Source of the DNA: Marinomonas ostreistagni
GTDB lineage: Bacteria > Pseudomonadota > Gammaproteobacteria > Pseudomonadales > Marinomonadaceae
DNA length: 64,000 nt
NCBI RefSeq assembly: GCF_016461785.1
Contig: NZ_JAEMUH010000012.1
Span: forward strand, 1 to 64,000
Reading direction: 5' to 3'
The notes under the pieces are model-generated. The model did not search any database and was not told the DNA's origin. It saw nothing but the letters and a program-made list of their open reading frames with translations. The first letter of the stretch is position 1; each line of letters opens with the position of its first letter. Shown piece after piece: positions 11,030-21,493 of this stretch. The translations under genes were made by a program, and so were the position numbers.

Positions 11030-11500
11030 TTATAGCTCTTTGGCGAGTTGTTCAACGATCTCGCTGTGTGCTTTTTCGTCAACGCTGGCGCCCAAAATCT
11101 TCTCTGCACCGGTAAGAGCTAGAGCTGAAACTTGAGTACGTAGTGCTTCTTTAGCACGTACAACATCTTGTTCAATCTCTGCTTGAGCCGCATCACGTAG
11201 GCGTTTGCCGTCTGCTAGCGCTTGCTCTTTCGCTTCATCAATGATTTGGTTAGCACGTTTGTTGGCTTGTTCAATAATCTCGGCCGCTTGTTCCTTGCTT
11301 TCACGTAGCGTTTGAGTAGCTTTTTCTTGAGCTAGCTCTAGGTCACGTGAAGCACGGTTAGCTGCTTCCAAACCGTCCGCGATTTTCTTGCTACGCTCAT
11401 CGAGCGCAGCAATCACTGGTGGCCATACATACTTCATGCAGAACCACACAAAAATCGCAAACGAGATAGCTTGGCCTATTAGTGTGAGATTAATATTCAC
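11030..11500 (-). CDS. atpF: F0F1 ATP synthase subunit b
   Basis: The 156-residue b subunit, with one N-terminal membrane helix (residues 5-27, ending [13 protein letters not shown]) followed by a long alanine/glutamate/arginine-rich coiled coil that dimerises into the outer stalk. The start is GTG, supported by GAGGAT nine bases upstream; the next in-frame ATG would remove the membrane helix. Length equals the E. coli protein. Confidence 0.97.
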   Translation of the reverse strand: MNINLTLIGQAISFAIFVWFCMKYVWPPVIAALDERSKKIADGLEAANRASRDLELAQEKATQTLRESKEQAAEIIEQANKRANQIIDEAKEQALADGKRLRDAAQAEIEQDVVRAKEALRTQVSALALTGAEKILGASVDEKAHSEIVEQLAKEL

Positions 11501-11560
11501 GCAAATATCCTCGCTCTAGTCGTTCAAAATTAATAATTCACTTTTCGTCAAAGCGAAATA

Positions 11561-11833
<273 letters not shown>

Positions 11834-11885
11834 TCACAGTTTTTTAAGATTACAAGGTTTAAAAAAATCGTTATTTAACGCGATC

Positions 11886-12725
<840 letters not shown>

Positions 12726-12756
12726 TCAATGATTAAAACCGTTTTCCTGCCTGTTG

Positions 12757-13161
12757 TTAGTACTTTAACAACAGGGGACTGAGCCAATGGCTCAAAATTG
12801 CGATACCGAAGCCGGCAAACAATGCGCCAGGGGCAATGGGCTGAATAAAAATAAACACGGCAGATAACAGTATTGCCGTGAGCACCAACTTGCCTGCTTC
12901 ACCTCGATAAAATGACTTCACCACATCTTTGGCTGGGCGAGTCCCGGAGTGGCCAAACACACGCCACGCCATATATAAACTTGGAATTATGCTAGCCAAA
13001 GCACCCGCTAAAAATGAGTACGCGTGTAGACCACCATAAATCGTAAAAATTCCAACACTAAGACAAAAAACTAGCACGATCTGAGTTGCAATAAAGCGAA
13101 ACACAGCTCGTTTTTTAGCGGCTAATAAAGCACTCGCCTTAAGCGGCTTGTTATGAGCCAT
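12757..13161 (-). CDS. atpI: ATP synthase accessory protein AtpI
   Basis: A 134-residue hydrophobic protein with a basic N-terminus and four predicted membrane segments; AtpI assists c-ring assembly and Mg uptake. The ORF remains open 58 codons upstream, but the ATG at 13161 has AGGGA in front and gives the usual AtpI length. It is the first gene of the atp operon, 79 bp downstream of a near-consensus promoter. Confidence 0.87.
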   Translation of the reverse strand: MAHNKPLKASALLAAKKRAVFRFIATQIVLVFCLSVGIFTIYGGLHAYSFLAGALASIIPSLYMAWRVFGHSGTRPAKDVVKSFYRGEAGKLVLTAILLSAVFIFIQPIAPGALFAGFGIAILSHWLSPLLLKY

Positions 13162-13239
13162 TATTTTTTCCCTAGCTCGATGCACCATTGTAATGCACTG
13201 AAATAAGCACACAATGTGATCAATTTTAAAATCCGACGC

Positions 13240-13268
13240 ATTATATGGGTTATATTCAGGCGGTTCAA
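13240..13268 (-). promoter_or_regulatory. Sigma-70-type promoter of the atp operon
   Basis: Read on the minus strand: TTGAAC (13263-13268), a 17-bp spacer, then a perfect TATAAT (13240-13245), about 79 bp ahead of the atpI start codon. No competing gene lies downstream. This fits a strong constitutive promoter for the nine-gene operon. Confidence 0.75.
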
Positions 13269-13343
13269 TACAAACACGGCACAGAAAGTGCACTATTAGC
13301 CTAATGTCTACCATATTGATGCGTTCTCGCACCAAAGTTGTGT

Positions 13344-14225
13344 TTAAAGGCCGAAAAGTTCGCTCATCATGGACTCTAAATGTGCTTGGTCGCGGTACTC
13401 AATCACCAACTTTCCTTTACCTTTAGCATTGGCTTGAATTTTTACTTGAGAATGAATTTTATCTGCGATGCGCGCTGCGTGCTCGCTGTAGTCCGGTAAG
13501 GACGGTTTTTCATGTTCATCCTTAGGCTGCTGGAATGATTTGACCAACTTTTCCGTTTCGCGAACCGACAAAGATTTCGTAATAACAATTGAAGCAGCCT
13601 GAGCTTGATATTCGGTTTCAAGGCCTAGTAAGGCTCTAGCATGCCCCATTTCAATATCACCGTGCTCAACCAAACGACGTACATCAGGGGTTAAGTTAAG
13701 TAAGCGCAGTAAGTTGGCCACGGCAGAACGTGATTTACCAACCGTATCAGCCACTTGCTGTTGAGTTAGACTAAACTCTTCAACCAAACGTTGTAATGCG
13801 ACGGCTTCTTCAATGGGATTCAGGTCTTCGCGCTGGATGTTTTCAATCAGCGCCAGCACCACTGCATCCGAATCTTCTACATGACGAATAATAACTGGCA
13901 CTTTATCAAGTCCAGCAATCTTAGCCGCACGCCAGCGACGCTCACCTGCAATGATTTCGTAGCGCTGTTCTTCTAAAGGGCGAACGACGATCGGCTGCAT
14001 GATACCTTGATTGCGAATCGAGTTAGCCAGCTCATCAAGCTGATTAGGATTCATGTCTCGGCGCGGCTGAAATTTACCTTTGCTCAGCCACTCAACAGGT
14101 AAGTAAGTCAAACCTTGAATGGTTTGATCATTTGTTGCTGTGGTATTTTCATCTTGAGCAGGAGCCGCTTTGGGTGCTAACAGAGCATCTAAGCCACGAC
14201 CTAAGCCGCGTTTTTTCATCGTCAT
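13344..14225 (-). CDS. parB: Chromosome-partitioning protein ParB
   Basis: A 293-residue CTP-dependent clamp that loads at parS and spreads. It shows the N-terminal ParA-interaction stretch KKRGLGRGLDALL, the ParB/Srx CTP-binding boxes (QPIVVRP and GERRWRAAKIAGL), a helix-turn-helix around SLTQQQVADTVGKSRSAVANLLRL and a C-terminal dimerisation domain. The ORF reaches a TTG at 14234; the ATG at 14225 has AAAGG nine bases upstream and is preferred. It follows parA by 28 bp. Three parS-like sites lie in this window. Confidence 0.96.
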   Translation of the reverse strand: MTMKKRGLGRGLDALLAPKAAPAQDENTTATNDQTIQGLTYLPVEWLSKGKFQPRRDMNPNQLDELANSIRNQGIMQPIVVRPLEEQRYEIIAGERRWRAAKIAGLDKVPVIIRHVEDSDAVVLALIENIQREDLNPIEEAVALQRLVEEFSLTQQQVADTVGKSRSAVANLLRLLNLTPDVRRLVEHGDIEMGHARALLGLETEYQAQAASIVITKSLSVRETEKLVKSFQQPKDEHEKPSLPDYSEHAARIADKIHSQVKIQANAKGKGKLVIEYRDQAHLESMMSELFGL

Positions 14226-14253
14226 TCTAATCAACCTTTATTAAGAATGGTGA

Positions 14254-15027
14254 CTATGCAGCCACTGCGCGTTTGCGAATAAACTCTCCCGCCAAAGCGA
14301 GGTAAGCAACCGCGCCACGGGACTGTTTTTCATAATGTAGGACAGGCAAACCGTAACTTGGCGCTTCGGCGAGTCGAATATTTCTTGGAATCACCGTATC
14401 GAACACTTTATCGCCAAAGTACTCCACCAGTTGCGTCGAGACATCATGGGTCAAACTTGGACGAGGATCGTACATGGTTCTTAGGATTCCCTCGATAGCC
14501 AAAGCTGGATTTAATGCTGTCGAGATCGTTTCAATGGTTTGCAACAAAGCTGTTAAGCCTTCCAATGCGTAATATTCACATTGTACCGGAATCAACACTC
14601 CTTGGGCGGCCGCTAGCGCATTCACCGTCAACATATTCAACGATGGAGGACAATCCAGTAGCACATAATCAAAGTCGTTTTCAACTTCGTATAAGCTAGC
14701 CCGCAAGCGAGTCTCTTTACTTGGCAAATCCAACAGCACAACTTCTGCACCCGTTAAATCACCGTTTGCAGGCAAAACGGTATAACCAGCCGTTTCGCTA
14801 TAGGTCATCGCCTCTTTTACACCATGAGTACCCACCAAGACATCGAATACAGTTTTTTCAAGATCGTCTTTCTGCAAGCCGCTGCCAGTGGTGGCATTGC
14901 CCTGAGGATCTAAGTCAATCAGCAATACTCGTCGTTTCATGGCACTCAAGGAAGCGGCCAAGTTGACACAAGTTGTCGTTTTGCCAACACCACCTTTTTG
15001 ATTGGTCACTGCGATGATACGCGCCAT
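14254..15027 (-). CDS. parA: Chromosome-partitioning ATPase ParA
   Basis: A 257-residue deviant-Walker ATPase that works with ParB to segregate origins. The loop KGGVGKTTT occupies residues 11-19 with the signature lysine, followed by LIDLDPQGNATTGSG and the Walker B DCPPSLNMLT. Short N-terminus, as in chromosomal (Soj-type) ParA. AAGGAT precedes the ATG. It is 7 bp downstream of rsmG, forming an mnmG-rsmG-parA-parB operon. Confidence 0.97.
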   Translation of the reverse strand: MARIIAVTNQKGGVGKTTTCVNLAASLSAMKRRVLLIDLDPQGNATTGSGLQKDDLEKTVFDVLVGTHGVKEAMTYSETAGYTVLPANGDLTGAEVVLLDLPSKETRLRASLYEVENDFDYVLLDCPPSLNMLTVNALAAAQGVLIPVQCEYYALEGLTALLQTIETISTALNPALAIEGILRTMYDPRPSLTHDVSTQLVEYFGDKVFDTVIPRNIRLAEAPSYGLPVLHYEKQSRGAVAYLALAGEFIRKRAVAA

Positions 15028-15033
15028 AGCTAA

Positions 15034-15660
15034 CTATCCTTTGCGAGTCATAATCACCATATGACGCTCAGCATCAATGGTAGGAACGCTCAATGGTTTG
15101 ATCTCTTGTACTACCACGGTGTCTGGCAGTTGGGCCAGTTCATCATCTGGGTAGACACCTTTCATAGCTAAGAAATTACCATTTGCGGACGGTAATGGTA
15201 AGCACCAATTAATCATGTCTTCAAGTGAAGCAAAGGCACGGGATGTCACATGATCGTATATGCCTTGGTGAACGTGCTTTTCCACTCGTTCATTGGCAAC
15301 GGTAACATTGTCCAGCCCCATCTCCATCTTCACTTGTGTAAGAAAACGCGTCTTCTTGCCATTACTGTCTAATAAAGTGAAATCATGATCAGGTAAGCAG
15401 ATGGCTAAAATCATCCCAGGTAAACCAGGACCAGTGCCCACATCAATGACTTTTTTACCCGTAATAAATGGCAAGGTCGCCAAACTGTCTAGAAGGTGCA
15501 GCGACACCATTTTGTCAGCATCACGAATAGCCGTCAGGTTGTAGGCTTTGTTCCACTTTTGCAGTAAGCCTAAGTATTGAACAAGACGCTCAACGGTCTC
15601 ATCAGAAAGCGAGATGCCCATGTCGTTGGCACCTCGCTTGAGGGTATCAAAATAACTCAC
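15034..15660 (-). CDS. rsmG: 16S rRNA (guanine527-N7)-methyltransferase RsmG
   Basis: A 208-residue SAM-dependent methyltransferase (formerly GidB) that methylates G527 of 16S rRNA. The SAM loop VIDVGTGPGLPGMILA lies near residues 70-85 and the N-terminal NLTAIRD segment is typical. The start is GTG with TAGGAA upstream. It sits between mnmG and parA as in most Gammaproteobacteria. Confidence 0.96.
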   Translation of the reverse strand: MSYFDTLKRGANDMGISLSDETVERLVQYLGLLQKWNKAYNLTAIRDADKMVSLHLLDSLATLPFITGKKVIDVGTGPGLPGMILAICLPDHDFTLLDSNGKKTRFLTQVKMEMGLDNVTVANERVEKHVHQGIYDHVTSRAFASLEDMINWCLPLPSANGNFLAMKGVYPDDELAQLPDTVVVQEIKPLSVPTIDAERHMVIMTRKG

Positions 15661-15697
15661 AATCGTTCCTAGAGTGCAATTCTATTGGTTGCTGATT

Positions 15698-17587
15698 CTA
15701 GGCACTTTTGCTGCTTATGGCACGTTTTTTCAAGTGAACCAATAGTAAAGACACCGCAGCAGGTGTTACACCTTGGATACGAGAAGCGGCCGCAAGAGTT
15801 GCAGGACGAGCTTCTGAAAGCTTTTGTTTTACCTCATTCGACAAACCGTCAATCACCGAATAATCCATATTCTCTGGCAGTGGCGTGTTTTCTTGTCGAC
15901 GCAAACGTTCAATGTCTTCAGCTTGACGAGAAATGTAGCCTGCATATTTCACCGAAATTTGTACCTGCTCGGAAACTTGCTCTGACACAGGATGCTCAGG
16001 GGCGTTCTTCAAATTCGCCACGTCTGCATATTCAACACCAGGACGTTTTAATAGATCTAATAAGCTGTACTCGTGAGAAATCGGTGTTTCTAGCTTCGGA
16101 TTAATCAGTTCCGCTTCAGGTGTATTAGGCACAATCCATGAAGACTTCATGCGTTGGGTTTCTTGTTCGATCGCTTCACGTTTTTCACAGAATGCAGCCC
16201 AACGTTCTTCGCTGACTAAACCAAGCTCATGGCCCTTTTCAGTCAAACGCATATCGGCATTGTCTTCACGCAAGATCAAGCGGTATTCCGCTCGGCTAGT
16301 AAACATACGATATGGCTCTTTCGTTCCCATCGTAATTAAGTCATCTACCAAGACGCCAAGATAAGCCTCATCACGACGAGGAGCCCAAGCGTCTTTGCCT
16401 TGCGCTTGTAGTGCAGCGTTCATCCCCGCTAACAAGCCTTGGGCACCGGCTTCTTCATAGCCTGTGGTACCGTTAATTTGCCCAGCGAAGAACAGACTTT
16501 CCATATGTTTGGTTTCTAAAGAGTGCTTCAAATCCTGAGGGTTGAAGTAATCGTATTCAATAGCATATCCCGGACGCGTGATGTGCGCATTCTCCAGACC
16601 TTTCATAGAGCGAATCAAATTCAACTGAACATCAAATGGCAAAGAAGTGGAGACACCATTTGGATACAGTTCATGGGTTGTTAAGCCCTCAGGCTCAATA
16701 AACACCTGATGCGAATTTTTGTCTGCAAAACGCACAATTTTATCTTCGATAGAAGGACAGTAACGCGGACCAACCCCTTCAATCACTCCAGAGTACATTG
16801 GAGAACGATCCATCCCCGCACGAATAATGTCGTGGGTTTTTTCATTAGTATGAGTGATAAAGCAATTAATTTGCTCAGGATGTAGTGCTCGGCTGCCCAT
16901 ATAAGACATCACAGGTGTGATGTCATCACCAGGTTGCGCTTGCATCATAGAAAAGTCTACTGATCGTGCATCAATACGTGGTGGTGTGCCTGTTTTTAGA
17001 CGATCAATACGAAATGGCAAAGCACGAAGCTTCTGTGCTAAACCAATTGAAGCAGGATCTCCAGCTCGTCCACCCGAGTAGTTTTGCATGCCAACATGAA
17101 TAACACCGCCTAAAAATGTACCTGTCGTTAAGACAACCGTTTTACTTAAGAAGCGGATACCACTTTGCGTGACAACACCACGTGCAGCACCTTCTTCAAC
17201 AATCAAATCTTCACAAGATTGTTGGAACAACCAAAGGTTTTCTTGGTTTTCCAGCATATGACGGACAGCAGCCTTGTATAAGATACGGTCAGCTTGAGCA
17301 CGTGTTGCTCTGACTGCAGGGCCTTTACGACTATTTAATGTTCGAAACTGAATACCCGCCATATCCGTTGCCAATGCCATGGCACCGTCTAAAGCATCAA
17401 TTTCCTTAACAAGGTGGGACTTCCCGATACCACCAATCGCTGGGTTACAAGACATCTGCCCTAGCGTTTCAATGTTATGAGTTAAAAGAAGGGTTTTTAC
17501 ACCCATACGTGCTGCTGCAAGTGCGGCTTCTGTACCCGCATGGCCACCACCAACAACAATCACATCAAAGCGAGTTGGGAAATCCAC
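15698..17587 (-). CDS. mnmG: tRNA wobble-uridine modification enzyme MnmG
   Basis: A 629-residue FAD enzyme (GidA) that, with MnmE, installs carboxymethylaminomethyl groups on U34 of tRNAs. The dinucleotide loop [19 protein letters not shown] is at the N-terminus; [22 protein letters not shown] and [12 protein letters not shown] follow, with a C-terminal helical domain for MnmE binding. The start is GTG with GAGGT upstream. Its partner MnmE is also in this window. Upstream of it is a long AT-rich region with DnaA boxes. Confidence 0.97.
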   Translation of the reverse strand: MDFPTRFDVIVVGGGHAGTEAALAAARMGVKTLLLTHNIETLGQMSCNPAIGGIGKSHLVKEIDALDGAMALATDMAGIQFRTLNSRKGPAVRATRAQADRILYKAAVRHMLENQENLWLFQQSCEDLIVEEGAARGVVTQSGIRFLSKTVVLTTGTFLGGVIHVGMQNYSGGRAGDPASIGLAQKLRALPFRIDRLKTGTPPRIDARSVDFSMMQAQPGDDITPVMSYMGSRALHPEQINCFITHTNEKTHDIIRAGMDRSPMYSGVIEGVGPRYCPSIEDKIVRFADKNSHQVFIEPEGLTTHELYPNGVSTSLPFDVQLNLIRSMKGLENAHITRPGYAIEYDYFNPQDLKHSLETKHMESLFFAGQINGTTGYEEAGAQGLLAGMNAALQAQGKDAWAPRRDEAYLGVLVDDLITMGTKEPYRMFTSRAEYRLILREDNADMRLTEKGHELGLVSEERWAAFCEKREAIEQETQRMKSSWIVPNTPEAELINPKLETPISHEYSLLDLLKRPGVEYADVANLKNAPEHPVSEQVSEQVQISVKYAGYISRQAEDIERLRRQENTPLPENMDYSVIDGLSNEVKQKLSEARPATLAAASRIQGVTPAAVSLLLVHLKKRAISSKSA

Positions 17588-17639
17588 ACAAACCTCGGTA
17601 ATGAATAAAAAACGAACAGTAGAATTAACAGGGCGCTAA

Positions 17640-18210
17640 GTATATCTGTTAAATCACAAATTGAAAGAGAACACCGCAGACTTTCCCGGTCATCAAAAAT
17701 AATATAAAAGAAGTATATATAGTGTTTTCTTATGTTTAATGTATTTATATAGAAGCCATATTTCTGTTAACAACTTAATTAAATTCTTTTAATTCATATA
17801 TTTACATGGTTTAAAACTTGTTAAGGTTCCGTGATCAACCCTGTGATGTGGATAAAAGAATGCTGTTGATAAAAGTGTGAGTTATACAAGCTGCTTTTTT
17901 AGCAGTGGATTAGTACCAACCTGTGCAAAACTTCTTATCCACTTACCCCCTTTTTTATTAACAACCATTGTATTCACAATTTATGTTAGTAAGTATCTGT
18001 TTTAAATGAGCTTTTTTATATTTTTTGGTGATATATACAGTCTTTTTTTATGAAAAGTATCCACAGGTGATATGACTAGAAAAATTTTCATCTAGCCGCT
18101 TTTCTCTTTAAAAAAATTGTGAATAAAACTTCTTGACAGTGATTTCTCAAAAACATAACCGAATGTGAACAAATCTAGACATTCAATTTTATGGCTACTG
18201 TGGATAGTTT
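17640..18210. other. Candidate oriC: mnmG-side DnaA-box cluster
   Basis: The 697-bp gap between mnmG and acuR has no credible gene. It begins with a very AT-rich stretch (17700-17820), a plausible unwinding element. DnaA boxes (consensus TTATCCACA, either strand): 17847-17855 perfect; one mismatch at 17864-17872, 17935-17943, 18057-18065, 18118-18126 and 18199-18207; two mismatches at 17970-17978. The location beside mnmG (gidA) is that of the E. coli and Vibrio origins. Whether it initiates replication is not decided by sequence, since a second cluster precedes dnaA. Confidence 0.65.
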
Positions 18211-18252
18211 AATTGATTACTACACTTGCGAATCTGTGAGTAAGATTCTATT

Positions 18253-18271
18253 TTTAGACGGTTAGTCTAAA
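18253..18271. promoter_or_regulatory. AcuR-type operator 1
   Basis: Perfect inverted repeat TTTAGAC-GGTTA-GTCTAAA, 14 bp ahead of the acuR start codon. The core TAGAC-N5-GTCTA recurs before acuI. Its position suggests TetR-family autorepression. Confidence 0.72.
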
Positions 18272-18284
18272 TTTTGGAGATAGA

Positions 18285-18911
18285 ATGGACAGCGTAAAAA
18301 ACCGCAGAGGAAGGCCTAAAGCGACAGATCTCAGTTATCAAGACACTCAAGAAGCACTGTTACAGGCAGGCGTGGTTTGGCTAACTCAGTCAGGTTTTCA
18401 AGGCACTGGACTTGAGCCGATGTTGCGTTCTGTGCAAGTGCCGAAAGGCTCTTTTTACCATTACTTTGAGAGTAAGGAGTTATTTGCCTTAGCTGTTCTA
18501 CAGCGATATCGGTCGTTTTTTGAGGCGAAGCTTGATTGCTATTTACTGGATGAAACACTTCCGCCGTTAACGCGTCTACGTAATTTTATTGAATCAGCGA
18601 AAGCTGGAATGGAAAAGTATGCCTTTAAGCGAGGCTGCTTAGTGGGCAACTTAGAACAGGAAGCAACCGTTCTACCTGAATCGATTCGCCAAGCGGTATT
18701 AGACACGTACCAAAGTTGGCAAAGCAAAGTTGCGGATTGCTTAACACTGGCGCAAGAGCAAGGTTTGATTGATGAACATGCTGATGTAAACGCCCTCGCT
18801 CACGTGTTTTGGGTAGGTTGGGAAGGCGCCGTGGCGCGGGCTCGATTAACCAGATCGAGTAGCCCATTGCTACAGTTTGAAAAATTTTACTTAGCGGGCT
18901 TACCCCGCTAA
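18285..18911 (+). CDS. acuR: AcuR-like TetR-family regulator (acrylate-responsive)
   Basis: A 208-residue TetR-family protein: N-terminal helix-turn-helix ending in VPKGSFYHYFESKELF, then a ligand domain containing RGCLVGNLEQE and FWVGWEGAVARA. From memory these motifs match AcuR of Rhodobacter, which senses acrylate and represses acuI. The adjacent acuI-type gene and the shared operator before both genes support the call. GGAGA precedes the ATG. Probably derepressed by acrylate or a related acyl compound. Confidence 0.8.
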   Translation: MDSVKNRRGRPKATDLSYQDTQEALLQAGVVWLTQSGFQGTGLEPMLRSVQVPKGSFYHYFESKELFALAVLQRYRSFFEAKLDCYLLDETLPPLTRLRNFIESAKAGMEKYAFKRGCLVGNLEQEATVLPESIRQAVLDTYQSWQSKVADCLTLAQEQGLIDEHADVNALAHVFWVGWEGAVARARLTRSSSPLLQFEKFYLAGLPR

Positions 18912-18927
18912 CGCATTTGTCTATTTC

Positions 18928-18942
18928 TAGACACTTGGTCTA
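18928..18942. promoter_or_regulatory. AcuR-type operator 2
   Basis: TAGAC-ACTTG-GTCTA lies in the 45-bp gap between acuR and acuI. It has the same arms and spacer length as the operator before acuR, so acuI may have its own regulated promoter as well as read-through. Confidence 0.68.
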
Positions 18943-18956
18943 ATTAGGAGAGGTCA

Positions 18957-19934
18957 ATGTTTAACGCAATACTGATTAATAAAAGCGAACAGAACTATCA
19001 AGCTACCTTGAGCAAGGTGTCGGAGCAGGATTTGCCGGAAGGTGATGTACAAATTGCTGTCACTGCAAGCACTCTAAACTATAAAGACGCGCTTGCTATT
19101 ACAGGTAAGTCACCAGTGGTTCGACAATTTCCGATGGTGCCAGGTATCGACTTAGTTGGAGAAGTGTTGTCCTCGGACAGTGATCGCTTCCAAGCGGGTG
19201 ATCAAGTCTTGCTAAATGGATTTGGCGTAGGTGAAACCCATTGGGGCGGTTTGGCGGAGCGTGCCAGCTTAAAAAGCGATTGGCTGATTGCTTTACCGAC
19301 CGCATTTACACCGGAACAAGCGATGGCCATTGGTACCGCGGGTTACACGGCTATGCTAAGCGTATTAGCACTGGAAAAGCATGGCTTAACCCCTGCTCGC
19401 GGCCCTATTTTAGTGACGGGGGCGAATGGCGGCGTGGGTAGCTATGCAGTGCGTATCCTAAGTAAATTAGGCTTTGATGTGGTGGCGAGCACGGGGCGTC
19501 CAGAAGAGTCTGATTATCTTAAAAGTCTTGGCGCGAGTGACATCATTGATCGGTCTGAACTTAGTGAGTCTGGTCGTCCATTACAGAAAGAGCGTTGGGC
19601 TGGCGTGGTGGACTGTGTTGGCAGTCATACCTTGGTGAATGCTTGCGCTAGCACTCGTTACGGTGGTGCTGTGACGAGCTGTGGTCTCGCCCAAGGCATG
19701 GACTTCCCTGCTACCGTGATGCCCTTCATTCTTCGCGGTATTACCTTGTATGGCATTGACAGTGTCATGCGCCCACTTGCAGACCGAGAAACGGCGTGGC
19801 AACGCTTAGCAGAACTGTTGTCGTCGGAAGACTTAGACCAAATTGGCGCGACGATTAGCCTTGCAGACAGTTTAGATTATGCAGAAAAGCTACTGGATGG
19901 TTCTGTACGTGGTCGTGTGATTGTAAAGATCTAG
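18957..19934 (+). CDS. acuI: Acrylyl-CoA reductase AcuI (YhdH-type MDR enzyme)
   Basis: A 325-residue zinc-free medium-chain reductase of the YhdH/AcuI group, which reduces acrylyl-CoA to propionyl-CoA with NADPH. The N-terminus contains TASTLNYKDALAITG and MVPGIDLVGEV; the cofactor loop is VTGANGGVGSYAVRILSKLG. Length is standard. TAGGAGAGG precedes the ATG. With acuR it forms an acrylate-detoxification pair typical of marine bacteria that meet DMSP-derived acrylate; the prpE gene elsewhere in the window also feeds propionyl-CoA. No DMSP lyase gene is visible here. Confidence 0.85.
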   Translation: MFNAILINKSEQNYQATLSKVSEQDLPEGDVQIAVTASTLNYKDALAITGKSPVVRQFPMVPGIDLVGEVLSSDSDRFQAGDQVLLNGFGVGETHWGGLAERASLKSDWLIALPTAFTPEQAMAIGTAGYTAMLSVLALEKHGLTPARGPILVTGANGGVGSYAVRILSKLGFDVVASTGRPEESDYLKSLGASDIIDRSELSESGRPLQKERWAGVVDCVGSHTLVNACASTRYGGAVTSCGLAQGMDFPATVMPFILRGITLYGIDSVMRPLADRETAWQRLAELLSSEDLDQIGATISLADSLDYAEKLLDGSVRGRVIVKI

Positions 19935-19961
19935 TCGCTTTTTACGTCATTCATTTGCTAC

Positions 19962-19989
19962 AAAAACGCCCGCGTTATGCGGGCGTTTT
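19962..19989. terminator. Bidirectional terminator between acuI and mnmE
   Basis: AAAAACGCCCGC-GTTAT-GCGGGCGTTTT: an 8-bp GC stem with A-run and T-run on opposite sides, so it can stop transcription from both convergent genes. Confidence 0.9.
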
Positions 19990-20012
19990 GCAGATATTTT
20001 GCTGATTATCGA

Positions 20013-21392
20013 TTATTTACCGATACAGAACGATCCAAAGATGCGTCCAAGCAAATCATCACTGGTAAACGCACCTGTGATTTCACTCAAGGCTTCTTGG
20101 GCTTCTTTCAAATCTTCGGCCAGTAGCTCCCCTGCGCCATAACCATGAAGTTGCTCAAAGCCTGCGTCCAAGAAACGGTTGGCTTTTTGCAACGCTTCAA
20201 TATGACGACGACGAGCGATAAAGCCCCCTTCTGTGGTGCTGTCAAAGCCCATGATGCTTTTTAGGTGGGTTTTTAATGCTTCAACGCCATCATTGGTTTT
20301 AGCGGAAAGTGAAATGACAGGTAGGCCGTTGATATCTTCATAGCCTGTGTTTTCTTGCGTCAGATCGACTTTGTTACGCACCAAGGTTAAGTGATCACGT
20401 GACTTCAGCTGCCCCATAAATTCAGGCCAGATTTCGTTCGGGTCATTGGAGTCGACAGATTGACTATCAACCATCAATAGAATGCGATCTGCTTTATGAA
20501 TTTCTTCCCAAGCACGCTGAATACCAATGCGTTCTACTTCGTCTGGGCTATCACGCAAACCTGCAGTATCGATGATATGCAGTGGCATGCCATCGATATG
20601 AATGTGCTCACGCAAGACATCTCGTGTGGTGCCTTCAATGGAGGTAACAATGGCGGACTCTTTACCTGACAAAGCGTTCAAAAGGCTGGATTTACCGGCA
20701 TTGGGGCGCCCTGCAATCACCACACTCATACCTTCGCGAAGCAAAGCCCCTTGGTTGGCTTCTTTCATCACGCCATGCAGTTTATGGCGAATGTCTTCAA
20801 GGTCTGCGGCCACTTTACCATCACCGATAAAGTCGATTTCTTCTTCCGGAAAGTCGATGGCGGCTTCCACATAAATACGCAGATGAATCAACGCTTCCAC
20901 CAGCTCATCTATGCGTTTTGAGAAAGCACCTTGCAAGGAACGCAGCGCGCATTTAGCGGCTTGCTCTGACGATGAGTCGATCAAATCGGCAATGGCTTCG
21001 GCTTGGGTAAGGTCCATCTTATCGTTTAAGAAAGCACGTTCTGAGAACTCACCAGGACGTGCTAGACGTGCGCCGAGCGCCATACAGCGGCTTAGCAGCA
21101 TATCGATGATAACTGGGCCACCGTGGCCTTGTAGTTCGAATACATCCTCACCCGTAAAGGAGTTCGGGCCTGGGAAGTACAACGCGATCCCCATATCCAG
21201 CTGCTCTCCTTCGGTATCCTTAAAAGGGACATAGTGAGCATGACGCGGTGTGGGTTCAAAACCGATAATAGCCTTGGCTATCTCAAGACTTTTTGCGCCG
21301 GAAAGACGCACGATGCCAACGCCGCCGCGACCGGGCGCAGTGGCTTGAGCAACGATGGTATCTTGGTCAATGAGCTGTTGAAAATCTGACAT
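20013..21392 (-). CDS. mnmE: tRNA modification GTPase MnmE
   Basis: A 459-residue GTPase partner of MnmG. It has an N-terminal tetrahydrofolate-binding domain ([21 protein letters not shown]), a helical domain and an inserted G domain: [16 protein letters not shown] (G1), GTTRD (G2), DTAGLRDS (G3) and RNKVD (G4). It ends in the conserved CIGK motif with the catalytic cysteine. The ORF continues to a TTG at 21410, but the ATG at 21392 with CAGGT upstream gives the canonical N-terminus. Confidence 0.97.
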   Translation of the reverse strand: MSDFQQLIDQDTIVAQATAPGRGGVGIVRLSGAKSLEIAKAIIGFEPTPRHAHYVPFKDTEGEQLDMGIALYFPGPNSFTGEDVFELQGHGGPVIIDMLLSRCMALGARLARPGEFSERAFLNDKMDLTQAEAIADLIDSSSEQAAKCALRSLQGAFSKRIDELVEALIHLRIYVEAAIDFPEEEIDFIGDGKVAADLEDIRHKLHGVMKEANQGALLREGMSVVIAGRPNAGKSSLLNALSGKESAIVTSIEGTTRDVLREHIHIDGMPLHIIDTAGLRDSPDEVERIGIQRAWEEIHKADRILLMVDSQSVDSNDPNEIWPEFMGQLKSRDHLTLVRNKVDLTQENTGYEDINGLPVISLSAKTNDGVEALKTHLKSIMGFDSTTEGGFIARRRHIEALQKANRFLDAGFEQLHGYGAGELLAEDLKEAQEALSEITGAFTSDDLLGRIFGSFCIGK

Positions 21393-21444
21393 GGTGACCT
21401 GTGCAATCAATTAAGAATTAAGCTAAGTGTAAGACGTTCATAGC

Positions 21445-21472
21445 AAAAAGGCCTCCCGTAGGAAGCCTTTTT
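21445..21472 (-). terminator. Terminator after yidC
   Basis: AAAAAGGC(C)TCC-CGTA-GGA(A)GCCTTTTT: a hairpin with A and T runs, between the yidC stop codon and the mnmE start. It would end the rpmH-rnpA-yidC transcript. Confidence 0.85.
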
Positions 21473-21493
21473 CGAACCAGAGAGTAGGCTGTA

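Noticed and set aside
11344..11349. CACGTG core inside atpF as a parS site
   Set aside because: Only one flank partly matches; too few positions agree with the consensus.
15685..16104. 139-codon plus-strand ORF opposite mnmG
   Set aside because: Antisense to the conserved C-terminal part of mnmG; no ribosome site.
20396..20401. CACGTG core inside mnmE as a parS site
   Set aside because: The flanks (GTGAT and ACTTC) do not match the TTT/AAA arms of parS.
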